From the NCBI GenBank assembly GCA_032158125.1, contig JASKOT010000003.1:916465-980464 (forward strand): DNA of 64,000 bases. The letters run 5' to 3'. Origin of the DNA: Papiliotrema nemorosa (Eukaryota; Basidiomycota; Tremellomycetes; Tremellales; Rhynchogastremaceae). The position numbers and the translations under genes were made by a program. Below, in pieces: positions 22,180 through 33,143 of the stretch. Below the pieces are notes generated by a model. It ran no database searches and was not told the origin of the DNA. It saw only the letters and a program-made list of their open reading frames with translations. Numbering within the stretch: position 1 is the stretch's first letter; each line of letters opens with the position of its first letter.

Positions 22180-24198
22180 CTATCTCCAGATCTCCTGCAA
22201 ACACTCAATCATCTCGGGCCGCAACTGATCCAGCTTGGATACGCCCATCAGCTGCATCGCCGTGACAATTTCGTTCTCCAGTACTGCCGAGCGTCAGTTC
22301 AAGTGCCATCGGTGTACACTACACTCACTCCTGACAGCTCGGATAGCACCTTTTTCACCATACGCAGCTTGAGCAAACAAGAAAGGCCGACCCAAGCCCA
22401 CGCCTTTGGCACCAAGGACCAATGCCATTAAGACATCGGTTCCTCGTCGAACTCCTCCATCCAGATAGACCTCCATCTCACGCATGATGGAAGGGTCTTG
22501 ATCGTATATACGCCTGAGACTGTCAAACCCACTCCGAGCCCGGTCAAGCTGACGACCGCCGTGGTTGGACAGAATACAACCTTTCACACCGTGGTCCTTG
22601 GCTATCCTGATGTCCTGCGTTTGTCAGCATAGTTACGAGTATGGTGGATCAGCCCACCTCTATACTCGAGACACCCTTTAGATATATCGGAACATCTCCC
22701 GCAATCTCCTTGAGCCATTTGAGATCGCCCCAGTTCAGGCGGGGATCATGTGGACCATGGGTGAAATCTGTAAACGGCCCGAACTTTCTGCCTTCCTCCG
22801 CACTACCCATCGTTCCCTTCATCTTCTCCACGTGTTGTCTAAAGTCCCCCACGTTCGAGTCGACCGTCAAGAGGAGAGCACTGTGGAGGATTAGCAGGGG
22901 GATTGTTGTGCGGACACCAAGTTCGCTCACCGACAACCACCATCGATGGCTTCCCTTACGACGGCCGCGTTCTTTTCTCTATCCGCTCTGACATACACCT
23001 GAAAGACCATTCCCATCTCCTCGCCAATCTGTGCGTCCATCTTCTCCTTCTCTGCCAAGATGTCGGTGAGAGGGTATGACGCGACGTAAGATATGCCTTG
23101 GACGATACCCGTCTTGGCAGCCTGGAATATTAGTACTCATAAAGCTGGAAGACGATACATACACCACGAGTCAGGTTTAGCTCACCATCAGGATGACCCA
23201 GTACCGCATTGGATGCAGGAGAGATGTATATCGGCAGTGCGGAAGGGATACCAAAGATTGTCGTCTGGGGTTCGACACTCGATACGTCTCTCATCACCCG
23301 AGGCACCACCCTGCACTTCTTGAAGGCGTCCTTGTTGCCGGCATGAGAGATCCCATCCAGAGCCCCAGTGTGGTAATACGCCGACGACTGTTTGGACATG
23401 ATCGTGTCTGCTGCCGCCTGTTGGTGTCAGAAAAGCCAACGGGGCGCATTTGAGCTCACCTCAAACTCCTCTATCCCTAATATCGTCTCCACGGGTGGCA
23501 GAGCATTACGTGCATCCATGACTCGCTTCTTTTCGGCCTCTTGAGCGGCCACTGCTTTCGCCGATACCTCTGGATCTATTAGACCTTTGAAGCTTTCTTT
23601 CGGTAGATTGTTTTCGATCGTCCCGGGTGGGTGCAAAGGATTGAATAGTGATCTAAGCCGTCAGCTCATCAAGGCTACAGATAAGGCTCTACAGTGACTC
23701 ACGAGACATCGCTCCCCGCATGCGAGACAATCACCGCTGCTCCGCCGGGGTGGTATTCGTGGAAATCTGTGACGCTAATGGGTGAGCCGGCAGAATTTCA
23801 AAGTGTCAACAGACTCACTCGTATACCTTTCCGTTGATGATCACCCACGCGTCTTGAGACAAGTTGTGCTTTGCAACCTCCTTCAATGTAATGTACTTTT
23901 TGGGACTGTCGGGATCCGTCCGTCTGCCAGACTCTTTGGCTATTGTTACAGGTGACTCTGCCTCAAGGCGGACTCGATTCCTTGTCAAGTCATATGCCCC
24001 CTACGATGTCAGACGATAGTCTTGATCGCTTGCCAGACTTACCACGGCGACAGTGATGCAACCAACAACCACCCATTGGGCGCGCCTTGACCGAGATGGA
24101 ACCGCTGGTAAGCCGGTCAGTTGCCTTGTCGAATACGCTCTCGCAGATCGACTCGATGAAGCTACTAGCTCTTTCCACATCATGAGTACCGAACACAA
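22180..24198 (-). CDS. CYB2: Cytochrome b2-type FMN-dependent 2-hydroxyacid (L-lactate) dehydrogenase
   Basis: Flavocytochrome b2 oxidises L-lactate or a similar 2-hydroxyacid and passes electrons to cytochrome c in the mitochondrial intermembrane space. Exon 1 (24198-24043) encodes MCSVLMMWKELVASSSRSAR, an Arg/Ser-rich presequence, followed by the hydrophobic stop-transfer WVVVGCITVAV. That layout fits yeast Cyb2. Next comes a cytochrome b5 domain (SQDAWVIINGKVYDF, then EYHPGGAAVIVSHAG with the haem His in HPGG). The FMN domain follows (RVVPRVMRDVSSVEPQTTIF, SPASNAVLGHPDGELNLTRG, ALLLTVDSNVGDFR, ILSNHGGRQLD with the catalytic His, YLDGGVRRGTDVLMALVLGA). It ends LQEIWR. There are at least seven introns. 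The substrate could be glycolate or another acid rather than lactate. It is divergent from the D-2-hydroxyacid dehydrogenase at 24556. Confidence 0.88.
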
Positions 24199-24555
24199 CG
24201 ATCAAGCTGTATGCGCAACCATAGTACAAGGCAACGCCTTCATAGCTGTTCAGAAATGTTCAGCTCGCTCGTCGCATAGCCGCGGAAAAGACCGATCAGG
24301 CGGGCAGAGTGGGGGGAGGGCTAATTCCGGTGGGAGGGCTAATCCCGCCAGGGATCGGATGTCATCCACTTCTGCTCTTACCCCACCTTCCCCCCACGAG
24401 TTCACCTCGTTCACTTTGCACCGTTTCGGCTCTGCTCGGGTTGCCTCGGGTCGAGCAATGTCTGAAGAGATATGTAGGCTTGAAGAGAAGGGAAAGGATA
24501 CAAGTAACAGTTATTTATCTCTCCGACACACCTCAAACTCAAGTCAAACATCGAA
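24199..24555. promoter_or_regulatory. Bidirectional promoter with GGGAGGGCTAAT direct repeat
   Basis: This 357-bp region separates the divergent starts of the cytochrome b2-type and D-2-hydroxyacid dehydrogenase genes. At 24,312-24,351 there are two adjacent copies of GGGAGGGCTAATYCCG, about 20 bp apart, which are candidate regulator sites for one or both genes. Confidence 0.5.
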
Positions 24556-25838
24556 ATGACCGTTACTCGACCCAAAGTCCTCCTCATGGGTGAGCTGTCT
24601 AGCTGCTCTGCCTCCGAAGAGCATCGCAAGCTGATGTATGCAGGCCCTATGCCCTACGTCAAGAAGACATTCTACGAGCAAGTAGGAACATATGCAGACA
24701 TCGTCGAACTCTCCTCGAACGATTACGACGAGCTCGAGCGCGACTTCAAGACGAAATACGCTGGCGTCAAAGCGATATACCACCTGCGCGACCCCGGCAG
24801 CTACTTTGGCAACCTGACGGAAGATTTCTTCAAGCTTGTGCCCGAGTCCTGCAAAGTCTGCTCGCATTGTGAGTGTAGCCACAGGTGATCAGCGGTGAGT
24901 TGACAAGTGCAGTGGGAGCAGGGTACGACGATATCGATGTCGCGGCTGCGAAGAAGTATGGAGTCACTGTAAGCCCTTGCGCTCTATCACTCTTCGTAGC
25001 TGACGATATGAAGGTGACACATACACCCTCCGCGGTCGACGACGCAACAGCGACTACCACAGTCTACCTCATCATATCCGCCATGAGACAATTCGCCAAG
25101 GCTGAAATCGCATGTCGTAACCTAGAATGGAAGAAGAACCTGCCTCTCGCCAGAGACCCAGAACACAAGACGCTCGGTATAGTCGGAATGGGTGGAATCG
25201 GTACAGTAGTAGCCAGGCGTATGGCACTTGGATGGGGGATGAAAGTCATCTACCACAATCGATCCAAACTCAAGAACGAGCCGACCGATTTCGACGTAGA
25301 ATACAAGGAGTCTCTTGAAGACCTACTGAAAGAGGCGGACGTCGTCTCGCTGCATATACCTGTGTGTCGATAACCGATATTGTTGGGTGTGAGCTGACTT
25401 TCTTGTAGATGAGCGCAAACACTAAAGGTCTCTTTGGTAAAGCTCAATTCGACGCGATGAAGCAGGGAAGCGTGCTCGTCAACACAGCTCGGTATGTGGC
25501 ATGGGTCGATTCCAGTCGAGGCTAATCAATCAGAGGCGGCCTCATCGACGAGCCAGCGCTACTTGAAGCAGTCAGCTCAGGAAAACTTCACGGCGTGGGG
25601 CTAGACGTCTACCCTCAGGAGCCGAAAATCAACCCGGAACTGTTCAAGCATCCATCTGTCACGCTCTTGCCACACATGGGCACAGAGTGAGTGGAACGTT
25701 CTCCTAGATGAAAGGCAGTTGCTGATGTCCAGAACATGGGACAGTCGAGACAAGATGGCTCTGATGGTCCTCGACAACATCTTGGCATCGCTGAAGGATG
25801 AGCCGTTGCCGAATATAGTAACAGAGCACAGGAAGTGA
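24556..25838 (+). CDS. NAD(P)-dependent D-2-hydroxyacid dehydrogenase (glyoxylate/hydroxypyruvate reductase-like)
   Basis: The protein has about 345 residues, beginning MTVTRPKVLLMGPMPYVKK, with roughly five short introns. The Rossmann motif is TLGIVGMGGIGTVVARRMAL. The family signature QGSVLVNTARGGLIDEPALL carries the active-site Arg, followed by LHGVGLDVYPQEP and LLPHMGTET with the catalytic His. The first catalytic block is VGAGYDDIDVAAAKKYGVTV. Members interconvert 2-keto acids (glyoxylate, hydroxypyruvate) and D-2-hydroxy acids (glycolate, D-glycerate) with NAD(P)H. It lies next to a tartrate-type dehydrogenase and near a glycerate-type kinase. In that context hydroxypyruvate to D-glycerate is a sensible assignment, but the exact substrate cannot be read from the sequence. 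No targeting signal was seen, so it is probably cytosolic. Confidence 0.88.
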
Positions 25839-26297
25839 TAGTCTTATTAGCCCATGCATAGACAGTCTCTACTCTACATGACTGGTTGCGGTCCAGCAAT
25901 CGTTCTTTGGAACCTCGCCGAATGTGGGCGAAACGGTCCATCAACCCACAAGTTCCAGTCACTGCGGCTCTTTGCGCGACGTCAGCTTGCTGCAATCCCT
26001 CGTCCACCGAGTGCGCTTCTGCATACGCTCTCTACGCTGTCACTGTAGCAGGCTTGCGGACCGCCTCAACCGCTTATGCCGAATCGCCGTAATGTGTGAC
26101 ACCGGAATTACGCCCCATCCGCCAGACGGAAATACGTTTTAACCTTTGCTCTCGCTTTCGGGACGAAGCGGATGGCCTGAAGCTGATGCACTTATCATGC
26201 ACGGCGTCTTGGTGCATATATAGAGTATATAAAGTCGCAGCTGGACATCGAGGTTGATACTATCACATAATTACCACTTGACATATAAAAATACAAG
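25839..26297. promoter_or_regulatory. Promoter of tartrate/D-malate dehydrogenase gene
   Basis: This intergenic region has a TATA-like stretch, CATATATAGAGTATATAAAG, at about 26,214-26,233, 65-85 bp before the ATG. An imperfect palindrome TCCGCC AGA CGGA lies at 26,118-26,130, about 170 bp upstream of the ATG, with a single GCGGA at 26,168. Similar elements recur in other promoters of this cluster. Confidence 0.55.
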
Positions 26298-27507
26298 ATG
26301 GCCATTTCGAACGGTACCAGCAACGGCTTCAAGGGCAAAGCCCTCAAAATCGCGGTCATTCCAGGAGACGGTATTGGCCAAGAGGTCATGCCAGAAGGAG
26401 TCGCCTGTCTGAAAGCAGCCGCCAAGAGGTGAGTTAGTTTTCCGTGTCCTGAGACATCGAGCTGAGGTATCAGATACCACATTGATCTCCAGTTGGACGA
26501 GAGCTTCCAAGACTGGGCCACATGCGACCGCTACGTCGAGACTGGAGCGATGTTGCCGGACGGATGGAAGGACACTCTGATGCAATACGACTCGATCTAC
26601 TTTGGCGCTGTCGGTGATCCTGCTCGTGTTCCTGACCACATCTCGCTCTGGGGATCTCTTATCCAGTTTCGACGAGAGTTCGACCAGTACATCTCCTTAC
26701 GACCCTGTCGACTCATGCCCGGGATCAAGTGCCCACTGGCGGACAAGAAGGTGGGAGATATTGATTTCTGGGTGGTCAGGGAGAACACGGAAGGAGAGTA
26801 CTCGTCCATCGGAGGGAAAATGTTCCCGGGGACGGACAGGGAGTTTGTGGTACAAGACACGATCATGACCAGGACGGGGGTTGACCGGGTGCTCAAATAC
26901 GCCTTTGATCTTGCGCAAAAACGACCGAGAAAGAAGTTGACAAGTGCGACCAAATCGAATGGAATCTCCATCTCCATGCCATATTGGGATGAACGGGTCA
27001 AGGAGATGCAGCAGAAATACCCGGACGTAGAAGTCGACAAGTATCACATTGATATCCTGACCGCATTCTTCGTTCTTCGTCCAGAAGCCTTTGATGTTGT
27101 TGTGGGATCAGTAAGTGTACAACAGCCGCCAAGCGTCCATATCTGATGAATAGAACCTCTTTGGTGACATTCTCTCCGACCTGGGACCGGCTTGCACCGG
27201 GTCTATCGGTGTTGCCCCCTCTGGCAACATCAATCCAGAAGGCAAATTCCCCTCCCTGTTCGAGCCTGTTCATGGATCTGCGCCCGACATCTATGGAAAG
27301 GGTATTGCCAACCCTATTGGTGCGATTTGGGCTGGTCAAATGATGCTTGAGCATTATGGACACAAGGAGGCGGCAGACAAGATGATGCAAGCGATCGAGG
27401 TTGCGCTGGAACAGGGAGGTCCAAGTGTCATCACGCCGGATCTGGGCGGCAAGGGGACTTGCGAAGGACTGGGAAGGCATATCGCCAAATTGATTGAGAC
27501 TTTGTAG
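26298..27507 (+). CDS. Tartrate dehydrogenase/decarboxylase or D-malate dehydrogenase (isopropylmalate dehydrogenase family)
   Basis: Three exons (26298 to about 26428, about 26472 to 27110, about 27154 to 27507) give roughly 370 residues. Family motifs are IAVIPGDGIGQEVMPEG, FGAVGDPARVPDHISLWGSL, LRPCRLMPGIKCPLADK, DFWVVRENTEGEYSSIGG and the metal-binding end SNLFGDILSDLGPACTGSIG with EPVHGSAPDIYGKGIANPIG. The WGSL..FRREFDQYI.LRPCR segment is that of the tartrate/D-malate subgroup (TtuC/DmlA) rather than LeuB or isocitrate dehydrogenase. These NAD- and Mn-dependent enzymes oxidise L-tartrate to oxaloglycolate, decarboxylate meso-tartrate to D-glycerate, or decarboxylate D-malate to pyruvate. 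Its neighbours make a tartrate/glycerate role attractive. Confidence 0.85.
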
Positions 27508-27734
27508 AGATATCTTCGAGGGATTTCCTAGCCTCCTGTATGATATGCAAGACGATGATGGACGTAAAATGAGCAGAAGATCTGCCTTGGTACAAACGGT
27601 GACTTGCGCGTTAAAAGCCACCACAACATCCGGGTAAACTCCTTGTCGATTTCCCCATTTCTAGCTATCTAGCCTGAGCATTCTTCTGCTTCGCACAGCT
27701 CGTAGCCTGGGCATCCGCTTAGAGAACGGCCGGA

Positions 27735-30159
27735 ATGTCGTCCGGCATAACTTTTGCTGCCCCTCGGCCTGCTTCTGGCCACACAGCGTCGACAAGTCCG
27801 GAGAATGCGCGCGCCGGTCCAAGTTCAGAGTCTTCTGCGCCTGGTAGGCATTGACATTGACTGTTTCAGCTGATCATCAGGGCATTCGGTACGCCGTCGT
27901 CGGGTCCCCGATGCATTGAGACAGAGAATAGAGATCAGCTGTGATCGCTGCAAGAAGCGAAAACGCAGATGCATCCGACACCATGAAGACGAGACATGTG
28001 CAGCCTGTGCAGAGGCTGGCGCAGATTGCACCTCTACACTTCCTCGAAAACGACGCGCCGTTCCCTCACATTCCGCACAACGATATGCTACCATGGACGC
28101 CATAATACGAAAGCTGTACCCCGACGAAGAGGTGGACTCTATGGGAGGCCTAGCAGGATTGGCAGAGCGATTGGGCGTGGATTTAGGAGGATTGGGGGAT
28201 GGGCAGGGGGACCAATCGATATTGTCACCTGCGAATCACCCGTCATCCTTTGAGAACCCAGAACTCCCGCCAGAAGGCTACCTCGTACCTGCTCCCAGAG
28301 GAGGATATCACTATGTCGGCCCGGCATCTCTCGTCTTCTTTGCAACATGTGTCCGCCATCTGGTAGCTCGATCGAATACGCTCAAACGACCTACTTTTGA
28401 TGGCGGAGGCTTCTCGAGATACCTACAAGCTGCAGAATTCACCAAGTACAAAGTCAGTCACACGATTGAAGCGAATATACAAGGCCACCCAGCGACATTT
28501 GCGGCAGGCAACGAGCCATCTCCATCGATCCCCTCACCCATAGATCCCAGGTCCAGACCCTCACCGGGAGGAGAAGCTCTTCGAAACGCTCGACTACCGG
28601 ATCGCAAAACCAGTGATCTGCTGGTCACTGCCTTTTTTGATCGAGTGCATTACAATTTCCCCCTCCTCCACCGAGAGGCATTTAATGTCATCTACGAGAC
28701 ATCTTTCACTGGGAGAAACCGAGACTCGGAACCCGGTCAATCATGTCTCCTCTACATGGTCTTGGTCCTTGGGGCGCAGTCACTCGAGGGCGACCTAGCC
28801 GACTCGACCGTTCTGCAGCAACACTACCTTTCCCTCGTCATCAGGGAGGGTCTAGGTCGTCTTATCCTGACCTCGTCATTGGAAAACGTCCAAGCACTAC
28901 TGCTCCTCGCGCTGTATCAGCACAATGCCGGTGAACGAAACACCGCGTGGATCTTGATAGGCCAAGCCGTGCGCGCTGCTGTGGCATCTGGTCTACACAG
29001 GGATGGCGAAAATACCCATTTCGACCCTTTCGAGCGCAACATCAGACGCATGGTATGGTGGTCCCTACATATAATCGAGCAAACGGTGTCTCTGGCTCTC
29101 GGTCGTCCTTCTTTTAGCGACGTCATTAATGTCAACGTCAGCTTTCCCGACCCAGCGTTCGAAGCAGGTATCAGCCAACCCGAGCAGTACCTCCGATACT
29201 ATGTCACGCTGACTCATTTCATGGTCAAAATCAAAAAGCTCAATGCGATGTTGTCGGTACACTATCAGGAGCCAAAGCGACTAGTGGAGCGGGCGCATAG
29301 CGTGCTGGCGATCCACAGCGAGATCATCTCTTGGAAGAAAAACCTGCCGGATACGTTGAGTCTAGGACAAAGATTCGAGTCACCGCTTCGACGTCGACTG
29401 GTTCTCCTTCTAATCATATGGGCAGACTACCTCGAAGCAGTACTATGCCGACCATATTTACTCGCGAGGGTCCATCAAGACCTTGATCAAACACCTGCAT
29501 CCAGTGAAATCGACGACATTGCAGCCTTGTCCATCTCGGCGGCGCACGCTTCAGCGACCAAACTCCTCATTCTAGCGGACAGCAATCTCCTCGAGGGCGC
29601 AGTTTGGCTCGACTACTACTGCGTGCAGCATGCGATCATGATCATATCGCTGCATTTTCTTGGCCGACCCGACTGCGAGGCATGGAGTGATACTCGCGAG
29701 ACCATTTCTCGGCTGATCGCTGTAGCCCAGAGCATGCGCTTGGCTCCCACTTATCGTATAACCATGAATGTGGCGTTGCAGCTGAGCTGCATCGCTGGCA
29801 TTGGCCCAGAATTCGGAGTCAAGTTGGGCACTGCCCCTGCCTCGAATACACCGGAAAGGGTCGGAGATCCCATGTCACCTTCATTCGCCCCAGCGCGTTC
29901 CGACATGGGTATGATGGCGCAAATGGATCAGATCAACTCAGCTGCGCCTCAGTTTCCGATCCACGCCGAACCTACAATGTATAGTGATCTGTACAATCTT
30001 GGTTTCGATGCGGTAGGCTCCAATCCCTGGGACTTCTTCGACATTGCCAACTTCACCGGAGATGTATCTCAACCGCCTCTGGAGGGCTACGGGAATGGGT
30101 TCGAGACAGAGACCGCTTTGAATGGTATGGGCGGACATCCGCAATATACGTATCAATAG
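27735..30159 (+). CDS. Zn2Cys6 transcription factor (fungal-specific), regulator 1
   Basis: Exon 1 starts at 27735 (MSSGITFAAPRPASGHTAS) and joins across an intron of about 37 bp (GTAGGC to CAG at 27880) to a long open exon. This restores a proper ATG to a frame that otherwise has none before the zinc cluster. The binuclear cluster ISCDRCKKRKRRC...CAACAEAGADC fits C-x2-C-x6-C...C-x2-C-x6-C and is followed by basic PRKRR. The middle homology region (Fungal_trans) spans about residues 230-480, with hallmark WILIGQAVRAAVASGLHRDG and RRMVWWSLHIIEQTVSLALG. The Met/Pro/Asn-rich C-terminus resembles an activation domain. The protein has about 785 residues. It is embedded among catabolic genes, so it is likely their pathway-specific regulator, possibly binding the CGG/CCG palindromes nearby. 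Confidence 0.88.
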
Positions 30160-30904
30160 CAAAGGGTATGGCCAGATAGTCCCCATATCTCTTCATGATG
30201 CGAAGGAGTCGTCCGTTCCATAACACACCGCTCCTTCACACGCTCATGGCCTCATACGAGACATCATTACACATGTTTCCGTATCACTGATTGAACACTG
30301 GTACACTGACAGTCGAGACAGATTGAAACAGCCGTCAGCCCTCGATTTGGTGTCTCCAGCAGACTAAGAGCTTCGCGCGATTCGCATCCTTCCTCGTACA
30401 TACCTTGAATTGCCACCAAGGGATCCGCTGCCGGATCACTCATGTCGCTGCTCCAGTATGCAGCCATTGATGTCTACTTCCACGGAAGCCTGCATCAGAG
30501 GGCAGGAGTCATGCATGGCCCGACCGTTCCGCAGTGATGTGATTTACAGGCAACCACTGATAGCCTCAAAGCGAGCAATAACACAGGATCCAGGCGGATG
30601 TCCGCCATCCGCCTTCGCCTACAGCCAATTCTCCATTCCGTCGTTGCGGCAGCTTGCACATCCGGACACACCGTTCAGAATCATCCTATGCAATCCTGGC
30701 GGAGATTCGCCTTGGCCCGGCGGAGGGATGCTATCGTGGTTGTTGTCGAATCTCAGCGATCACCATAACGCTCTTGGTACATAAAGGGAGCTGGATTTAG
30801 TCGAGGTCCACCCTCATCAACCGCTTCAAGCCTTCCCTCCACCAACGACACTGCTATAGATAACTAGACCTCGCACACAACTTCAATCCCTCACAGACCC
30901 CACG
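30160..30904. promoter_or_regulatory. Promoter region with GGCGGA/TCCGCC palindromes
   Basis: This 745-bp intergenic region upstream of the DHDPS-family gene contains a perfect palindrome GGCGGA TG TCCGCC at 30,593-30,606, directly followed by ATCCGCC. A second, imperfect one, GGCGGA GA TTCGCC, lies at 30,698-30,711, with another CGGCGGA just after it. The spacing and CGG/CCG content are typical of Zn2Cys6 dimer sites. They lie about 200 and 310 bp upstream of the ATG at 30905. The first part of the gap is the 3' side of regulator 1 and shows no gene. Confidence 0.6.
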
Positions 30905-31864
30905 ATGCCCATCTCCACCTCCAACGGTCACTCTACTCCAGGTCAAATCGGCTTTGACATTGCCGGCTTTTCCCCTGCAGCCGTCACTCCCTTCACCCCT
31001 GAAGGTGCAGTTGACTTTGAAGCCATCGACCGAATCGGTAAATTCTTCCTTCAATTCCCCAACATCAAGTCCATCCTCGTCCTAGGGCATGCTGGTGAAG
31101 GAACCGCCTTGTCATCGGATGAAAAGGTGGAATTGATCAAGGCGTTTGTCAAAGCGACCGAGGGCAAGATCCCCATTGTTGCCGGTATCACTTCCGAGGG
31201 AAACTACGTCGCCGGTGTTGAGGCCAAGGCTGCCAAAGATGCTGGAGCCGCTGCAGGTCTGGTCTACCCATCTCACGGCTGGTTGCGATTCGGTTACCAA
31301 AAGGGTGCCCCTCAAACACGATACGAGGACATCTGGAACGCCTCTCAACTTCCCCTCATCTGCTTCCAATACCCCCAGGCTACCAAAGCTACGCTCGACC
31401 TTCAGACCATCTTGGACATTGTCTCCAAACCTTACGTCTTCGCCTTGAAAAACGGTGTTCGAGACATGGCCAGGTGGGATGTCGAGATTCCCATCATCAA
31501 GAAGCGATGCCCCGGAAAGCCTATCCTTACATGCCACGACGAGTACCTCATCCACACGTCTTGGACGGCCGATGGATTCTTGGTCGGATATGGCCAGGTC
31601 GTCCCCGAAGCCATGGAGGAGCTCATGATGGCCTGCCGAAACAAGGACGTCGATGCCGCCTACGCAGTTCATGAACGACTCATGCCCCTCACCAAAGTCA
31701 TCTACCACCGACCTTCTCACATGGAGGGTACCATCGCCCTCAAGCATGGACTCATCTCTCGAGGTATCCTTTCACATGCTACTGTTCGACAACCGCTCCT
31801 TCCCCTCCCGGAGGATGCCCACGATCAAATAGATGCCGCTATGAAGTTTGCCGGTGCTGCTTAG
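30905..31864 (+). CDS. DHDPS/N-acetylneuraminate lyase superfamily aldolase or dehydratase
   Basis: This is a single exon of 319 residues (MPISTSNGHSTPGQIGFDIA). It is a (beta/alpha)8 class I aldolase. Seen are GFSPAAVTPFTPEGAVDFEA at the start of the barrel, VLGHAGEGTALSSDEKVELI in the position of the GTTGE loop, the substrate Tyr in LICFQYPQ, and the Schiff-base Lys in FALKNGVRDMARW. The GTTGE loop is changed (GHAGE), so this is not a lysine-biosynthesis dihydrodipicolinate synthase; fungi use the aminoadipate route instead. Relatives include 2-keto-3-deoxy-sugar-acid aldolases (such as GaaC of fungal galacturonate catabolism) and keto-deoxy-aldarate dehydratases. A catabolic role on a keto-deoxy acid is likely, but the substrate is unknown. 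Strong codon bias (CTC, ATC, GTC) suggests high expression. Confidence 0.82.
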   Translation: MPISTSNGHSTPGQIGFDIAGFSPAAVTPFTPEGAVDFEAIDRIGKFFLQFPNIKSILVLGHAGEGTALSSDEKVELIKAFVKATEGKIPIVAGITSEGNYVAGVEAKAAKDAGAAAGLVYPSHGWLRFGYQKGAPQTRYEDIWNASQLPLICFQYPQATKATLDLQTILDIVSKPYVFALKNGVRDMARWDVEIPIIKKRCPGKPILTCHDEYLIHTSWTADGFLVGYGQVVPEAMEELMMACRNKDVDAAYAVHERLMPLTKVIYHRPSHMEGTIALKHGLISRGILSHATVRQPLLPLPEDAHDQIDAAMKFAGAA

Positions 31865-31962
31865 GTTTCCCTTGTAGATCAGACCCTTGTATTACAGTGT
31901 ATCCTATGCATCTTTGGCTGTCCGGGACAGTACATGTTCAGAGACTGGTACGGATCAAGGAA

Positions 31963-31976
31963 GCGGATCGGCGGAA
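31963..31976. promoter_or_regulatory. GCGGA direct repeat upstream of glycerate kinase-like gene
   Basis: The sequence GCGGATCGGCGGAA carries two GCGGA elements in the same orientation, about 130 bp upstream of the ATG at 32107. It uses the same half-site as the palindromes in neighbouring promoters. Confidence 0.4.
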
Positions 31977-32106
31977 ATGATACCCGAAAAGTGCGGATCA
32001 ACTCGACTCCATTCTGCTTCTACTCCCCTGTAAATATGTCAGACCGACCTGATGCACGGCGCTCGCGAGTCTTCGCAAAGACATACCAAGTTAATTTCTT
32101 CTCAAC

Positions 32107-33039
32107 ATGTCCGCATTGAAGGCTGGAGAGACAGCAGCATCCACATCGTACAAAGCTCGCCTGATCGCATCGCACATCGCCCGGTATGTGGAACCGACCA
32201 AACGTCCACTCATGGTGGGACTACAAGGTCCACAAGGCTGCGGCAAGACGACGGTATGCAATGCTATCATAGCAGAGCTGAAGGATTCTCACGGTCTGTC
32301 GACTGCTGTGCTCTCACTCGACGACTTGTATCACACAAACAAAGGCTTGAAAGACCTTGCTGCGGCTCATCCCGAGGTGAAATTATTGGCCGGTCGAGGT
32401 CAACCGGGTACACATGACATTGACCTCGCATCAAGGACACTTTCCGCCGTGACAAGTATCAACAGCTCGAAGACCATTGTCGAGTTGCCGATATTCGACA
32501 AATCGCTGTGCGGTGGTGAAGGAGATAGGAGCAAGGAGTCTGTCAAAGTTGAAGCACCCCTCGACGTGTTCATTCTGGAAGGTTGGAGCATGGGATTCGC
32601 CCCCCTGTCAAAAGACCAACTGGAAGAGACGTACCAAACAAGTCGACCGGTCTCGTCCACCCCGTCCACCCGTCCAGGCGATCCCCCTTACTTTACGACA
32701 CATTCCCTTTCCTCGCTCCTCACCGTCAACGAATACCTCTCTGCTATATCTTCCGCCATCTACCCCTTCTTCTCGGTATTCGTACAGATTGAGCCGACGA
32801 CGTACCAAGACGTCTTCAAATGGAGGTTGGAGCAAGAGCATATGATGAAGAAGGCCAATGGGGGCAAGGGAATGTCGGATGAGCAGGTTGACGCTTTCGT
32901 ACAGAGGTATATGCCAGGATACGAGCTGTGGAAGGAGGGTATATGGCAGACAGAAGCACCATGGACAGGCAGGGGTCTCCGACTGGTCTATGGATCGGAT
33001 AGGGAAGTCGTAACGGTCGACGAAGGCGAGTCGGCATAG
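32107..33039 (+). CDS. P-loop kinase, D-glycerate 3-kinase type
   Basis: This is a single exon of 310 residues. Walker A is LQGPQGCGKTTVCNAI (about residues 37-52), and the lid-side LSLDDLYHTNKGLKDL motif follows. LAGRGQPGTHDIDLASRTL and ELPIFDKSLCGGEGDR are substrate-side motifs typical of the plant and yeast glycerate kinase (GLYK/Tda10) group related to phosphoribulokinase and uridine kinase. DVFILEGWSMGFAPL provides the Walker B-like segment. The C-terminus has PGYELWKEGI. The enzyme probably converts D-glycerate to 3-phosphoglycerate with ATP in the cytosol, which would close a tartrate or hydroxypyruvate route into glycolysis. Tda10's own substrate in yeast is not firmly known, so the substrate is inferred from family and context. 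Confidence 0.82.
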   Translation: MSALKAGETAASTSYKARLIASHIARYVEPTKRPLMVGLQGPQGCGKTTVCNAIIAELKDSHGLSTAVLSLDDLYHTNKGLKDLAAAHPEVKLLAGRGQPGTHDIDLASRTLSAVTSINSSKTIVELPIFDKSLCGGEGDRSKESVKVEAPLDVFILEGWSMGFAPLSKDQLEETYQTSRPVSSTPSTRPGDPPYFTTHSLSSLLTVNEYLSAISSAIYPFFSVFVQIEPTTYQDVFKWRLEQEHMMKKANGGKGMSDEQVDAFVQRYMPGYELWKEGIWQTEAPWTGRGLRLVYGSDREVVTVDEGESA

Positions 33040-33143
33040 AAAGGCTCATGGTCTCGATCAATTATACAGCCATGGATGGGTCCATGCTCATGCATACTGG
33101 ACATACATACAGTGCGAAAACGAATCAATCCCAAGGTCTGACC

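Noticed and set aside
31112..31747. Minus-strand open frame of 211 codons
   Set aside because: It is an exact antisense shadow of the DHDPS-family gene, whose biased third positions keep the opposite strand open.
30905..31864. Lysine-pathway dihydrodipicolinate synthase
   Set aside because: The GTTGE loop is not conserved, and the window itself carries homocitrate synthase of the fungal aminoadipate pathway.
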